A DNA stretch of 64,000 bases, from NCBI RefSeq assembly GCF_000344685.1, contig NW_006920420.1, positions 555,376-619,375 on the forward strand, read 5' to 3'. How positions within the stretch are numbered: the first letter of the stretch is position 1; each line of letters begins with the position of its first letter. Shown one piece after another: positions 60,738 through 64,000 of this stretch. The DNA is from Gloeophyllum trabeum ATCC 11539 (taxonomy: Eukaryota > Basidiomycota > Agaricomycetes > Gloeophyllales > Gloeophyllaceae). A program made the translations under genes and the position numbers. The notes under the pieces were generated by a model that ran no database searches, was not told the origin of the DNA, and saw only the letters and a list, made by a program, of their open reading frames with translations.

Positions 60738-61761
60738 ATGCCTACTTCCACCTTCCTCCTCAACGACGGTACGCGCATTCCGGTCCTTGGCTTCGGGACT
60801 GGCACTGCCTTGATGAGGCAAGAGGCCGCCAACCCGACGAAGCTCGCCCTCGAAGAGGGCTTCGTGCACTTTGACACCGCGCAAATGTACGGCAATGAAG
60901 ACGTTCTGGGTGGTGTGCTCGCCGAGTGTGGAAAGCCCCGTGCGGAGCTCTACGTTACGACCAAGATCGCGGAACTCAAAGAGAGAGAGACGATCAAGAG
61001 TTCCCTGCAGGGGTCTCTCAAAAGGCTGAGGCTTGACTATGTTGACTTGCTCCTACTTCACGCCCCGTACTATTTCCAAGGCCGATTGAAGGAGGCATGG
61101 AAAGAAATGGAGGAGGTACAGGAGGAGGGACTCACGAGATCTATCGGTGTCTCCAACTTCGACGTTGAGGACTTCGAGCAATTTTTGCCAGAGGCTCGAG
61201 TCAAACCCGCAGTCAACCAAGTGGGTTCCCGTCGTATTTGACCGTGGCTCAGAGATAGAGCTGACAATCAATCAGATCGAGTTCCATCCTTATATCCTCG
61301 GGCCCTTTGAGTCTGTGTTCCAGTATACGAACTCGCACGGTATTATTACCGAGTCGTATGGAGCGCTGGCACCCGTTACTCGGGAGCAAGGCGGGCCTCT
61401 GGACCCGATCTTGGAGAAGATTCGCAGTCGAGCTGGGGAAGTCTGGTGTAAGCCTGTCACCCCCGCACAAGTCCTCTTTAAGTGGCTCCTGCAGAAGGGT
61501 GTCGTGGTTGTAACGTGAGTCCAGAGAAGTTCTGTACGGATTAGCCCAGATGCTGATTATACATTCATGTATAGCACCTCGTCGAAGAAGGAACGCATGA
61601 GGGAATATTTAGACGTCCTCGACATGCCAGACCTGACTCCCGCAGAAATTGAGGAGATCGATGCAGCGGGAAAGACTAAGCAGCCAGACCCTGCTTTGCC
61701 TCTGGGAAGGTACAAGAGATATCTGGACATGGTGGTGAAGAGGTCCAAGGGAGACGCATGA
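60738..61761 (+). CDS. Aldo/keto reductase
   Basis: NADPH-dependent reductase of aldehydes or ketones, (beta/alpha)8 barrel; substrate unknown. Three exons: 60738-61220, 61276-61514 and 61575-61761, giving 302 residues, the normal size. The catalytic set is visible: Asp and Tyr in FDTAQMYGNE, Lys in VTTKI and His in LLLLHAPYY. Other family marks are SIGVSNFDVEDFEQF, KPAVNQIEFHPYI and, for the cofactor loop, VVVVTTSSKKERM. The AKR C-terminal loop is short (LPLGRYKRYLDMVVKRSKGDA region). The VTPAQVLFKWLLQKG segment is standard. No signal peptide, so cytosolic. A TATA box and a short leader suggest inducible expression. Confidence 0.93.
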
Positions 61762-62169
61762 GGGGTGATACGTACGATCTGGCATGTGGCCTGCACGAGT
61801 TTTGGTTCCGTAACCACTGCCAACCTGTGTTGCCTTAGTGCTACGAAGAAAGAGAATGAATCCTGTAGTAATGGCCTTTCAGTGCAAGTGGAGCCGAAAC
61901 CATCGTTGTGTATACATATTACACAGCAGGCTGTAAGAGGAATGATTTCCAATTGCAGGAGGGCACCATAGTCAAACCTGCAATAACTGGGAGTATGAAC
62001 GCTGTGGACTGGGACATAGAATATGGAACAGCGGATACCTTATGTTCCTGAGGCTCGTCATATGAAGTATGATTCGTGGTCTTTGTGGTCTCTGTTGACT
62101 GAGGTCTGCGACCATTTCTGGTGTGCAGGTCGACATGTGCCTCGAGCCCTTGAATTGCATGCCTTTCAA
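61762..62169. other. Convergent intergenic region, no gene
   Basis: About 400 bp between the ends of the reductase and the seven-helix protein gene. Nothing is recognised. Confidence 0.6.
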
Positions 62170-63782
62170 CTAGAGGCGCGTCGGCATCGTGCCTAAAACC
62201 GGCATGGAGAAGGTCCCTTCCACCTTACGAGTGACCTTCTCTACGGCAAGCCGCAAGCCCACGAGGACTAGGATGGCGGTCGGGAATATACCCTTGATTT
62301 CTTCGTCGGACGGCGGAACTGAGATTCTTTGACAAGGAATTACTTACGACAACTTGGCCATTAATCGCGAAAAGTGTATGAGCCTGTCACGAGCGTCAGA
62401 TTCGGCCTCGCCGAGGATATTGCGACATGGAATACCCGCGGGAATCTGGCCAAAGGAATCATCAGAGAGTGCTGTAAATATGACGGACAGGAAAAACAGT
62501 AACGAGTAGACAGCCCCGGATTCCAGGCTGTCTCGGTCACAGATGATGGTACAGAAACATTCACGCATTTAACTCACATTATCAACGTTACTCGGATGTG
62601 TTTCCTTCCTTCTATTTTGATCGATGAGTCACTGTATCCACGAGTCTGCCACCAAATCCTCGCGCCTGCATCAACGCGCCATGAGGACATTCAAGTGAGA
62701 ACGCGCGTCTCCATAGACACACCGATGAGTATCGTCATGATTGAATTGACGATGAATGAGGCAGCCCAATATGCTGTGTTGGCATTGCTTGCAGTTCGGT
62801 TAAGCCTGTCCCACAGTGGCTCCGGTAAGGACTCCGTTGGCCTCATGTGGTACTGAATCTTCGTCATCATAACCCCTGTGACGAAAACCGCCATTCCACA
62901 TGCTGCGGAGGACACTGGGGTCTACATATGATTAGAGAGAGAAGAGTCAGGCTAACCTGTTTCTGCCAAAAGGATAATGGCGGGTAGGGCCACAATTGAG
63001 CTTCGGTGCTCCCATATCTTATAGCATCTCCATATCTGATAAGCGTGGGGAAGTTGTCGTCGATATCACTGGCACTCGTAGCTAGAACCCACAGGCAGTC
63101 CATCTGCAATGAAGCTGCCACACGTAAGACCTGAACTCAGTGATGGATACGGACACTTACTTTGCAGTTGTATTTGACAAGTTATTGATATCCAGCAGGA
63201 CGTTGCTCGTGTATGCTTCTTTCCACCGAGCCTCTGGATATCGAGTGACTCGGAATTCTCTGTAGCAAACTTGACGAGAATAATGCAGGTCGACTGGGCG
63301 GTGCAAAGTATGAAAAGGATGATATTGATGGCAAGCAGCCGCGTGTGCTGAAGCTCGTAACGTCGAAGCAAGAACATGTACGAGCTCGCAAGGAATCGCA
63401 TGGCGTCCGCGCCTGTAGCGTTTTGATTTACGCTGGCGAGTGTCGGAGAGGGTTATTAGACTCGCCGTAGAGTAAAGTGGCGAGTTGTGTCCATCGAGAG
63501 TTGTGAGCAAAGACTGACTGCTAGCGGCGGTGCCTCGCCTGGACGCACCAATGCCTGAAGGATTCAGAGACACCACTGCAAGGAGCTCCTTGAGCGGCGA
63601 TCTTGGAGGTGTGGTATTCGCATACCTGGCTGGTTGACAGGCTGGACATATGTTTCAAGGGAGGATACCGCTACTGTACATGAGTCAGGCTTCAAAGACT
63701 AGGAATCCTACGCGAGTCAATCTCTATGAATGAGATATATACCTTCACTGCCGTCGGGCGAAAGCTTTCCGGCCCTATTCAT
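62170..63782 (-). CDS. Seven-helix membrane protein, basidiomycete orphan family (DUF6533-like)
   Basis: Function unknown; the family is expanded in Agaricomycetes and resembles receptors in topology only. I place the start at 63782 (MNRAGKLSPDGSE) with low certainty; the first exons are not resolved. Clear parts: RRYELQHTRLLAINIILFIL, CTAQSTCIILVKFATEN, then FIADGLP joined to IWRCYKIWEHRSSIVALPAI. The CYKIW motif is typical. These are followed by WAASFIVNSIMTILIG joined to ARIWWQTRGYSD, then ESGAVYSLLFFLSVIFTALS, and the last helix GIFPTAILVLVGLRLAVEKV. The stop is at 62170. Helices and loops fit the usual plan of the family. No ligand or partner can be inferred. Confidence 0.7.
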
Positions 63783-64000
63783 GACGGTATGATCTAGATT
63801 ACGACAGGAGCCGACAGGGACGGAGGTGCGAAGGTTCAAACCCTATACCCGATATCGAGCGGAGGGTCAATAATTTAGATGCCCTCATTGTAGCTGAAAG
63901 CATGGGACTCTGGAAGATGCACTCGTATGCATACGTACCAGTGGTTGCAACCGTCCCAATTAAACCGACATGCGATAATCGTATACTTCCGCATGTAGGC
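63783..64000. other. Right end, upstream of the seven-helix protein gene
   Basis: About 220 bp to the window edge. Nothing is recognised beyond expected promoter sequence. Confidence 0.5.

Noticed and set aside
58493..61761. Secondary-metabolite or catabolic cluster around the reductase
   Set aside because: Neighbours are a PIN-domain protein, CDK1 and a seven-helix protein; no synthase, P450 or transporter is present.
63815..63875. tRNA B-box-like GGTTCAAACCC
   Set aside because: No A-box, anticodon arm or acceptor pairing at the right distances.

Overview
The window is nuclear DNA from a filamentous basidiomycete, most likely an agaricomycete of the polypore group. Evidence: dense, mostly 45-65 nt GT-AG introns in nearly every gene, no operons, genes on both strands, a secreted aspartic protease of the polyporopepsin type, a TKL-type kinase, and a seven-helix membrane protein of the kind common in Agaricomycetes. 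Exon structures were worked out by hand from reading frame, splice signals and remembered family motifs. No transcript data or database search was used.

Layout. 1-16.7 kb is a gene-dense housekeeping block: alternative NADH dehydrogenase (-), adrenodoxin reductase (+), a one-helix membrane protein (+), an F-box protein (+), a 2-Cys peroxiredoxin (-), exosome subunit RRP45 (-) head-to-head with TRM112 (+), and the mitochondrial protease OMA1 (+). 16.7-22 kb is repeat-rich: an assembly gap flanked by two apparently identical 973-bp copies, and an 820-bp MITE. 22-32 kb holds a polyporopepsin-like protease (+), a WDR48/UAF1-like WD40 protein (-), a secreted amidase (+) and an unknown membrane-anchored protein (+). 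32.7-35.3 kb is a protein kinase gene split by a transposon in its catalytic loop. 35.3-38 kb is gene-poor. 38-44 kb has a Gti1/Pac2 (WOPR) regulator (+) convergent with a family-2 glycosyltransferase (-). 44-48.3 kb is gene-poor with one doubtful gene. 48.3-64 kb holds a KRE6/SKN1-type GH16 protein (+), a Mutator-like element carrying the second gap, GPN1 (+), CDK1 (+), a PIN-domain protein (-), an aldo/keto reductase (+) and a seven-helix membrane protein (-).

How the genes relate. I see no biosynthetic cluster or multi-gene system. Themes recur: mitochondrial function (NDE, adrenodoxin reductase, OMA1), RNA processing and translation (RRP45, TRM112), cell wall (GH16, GT2), cell cycle and development (CDK1, WOPR) and secreted enzymes for wood or litter growth (protease, amidase). 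The most unusual features are at DNA and splicing level: four probable GC-AG introns, exons as short as 6, 8 and 11 nt, three different terminal-repeat elements (one of which broke a kinase), and two gaps with duplicated flanks that look like assembly artefacts.
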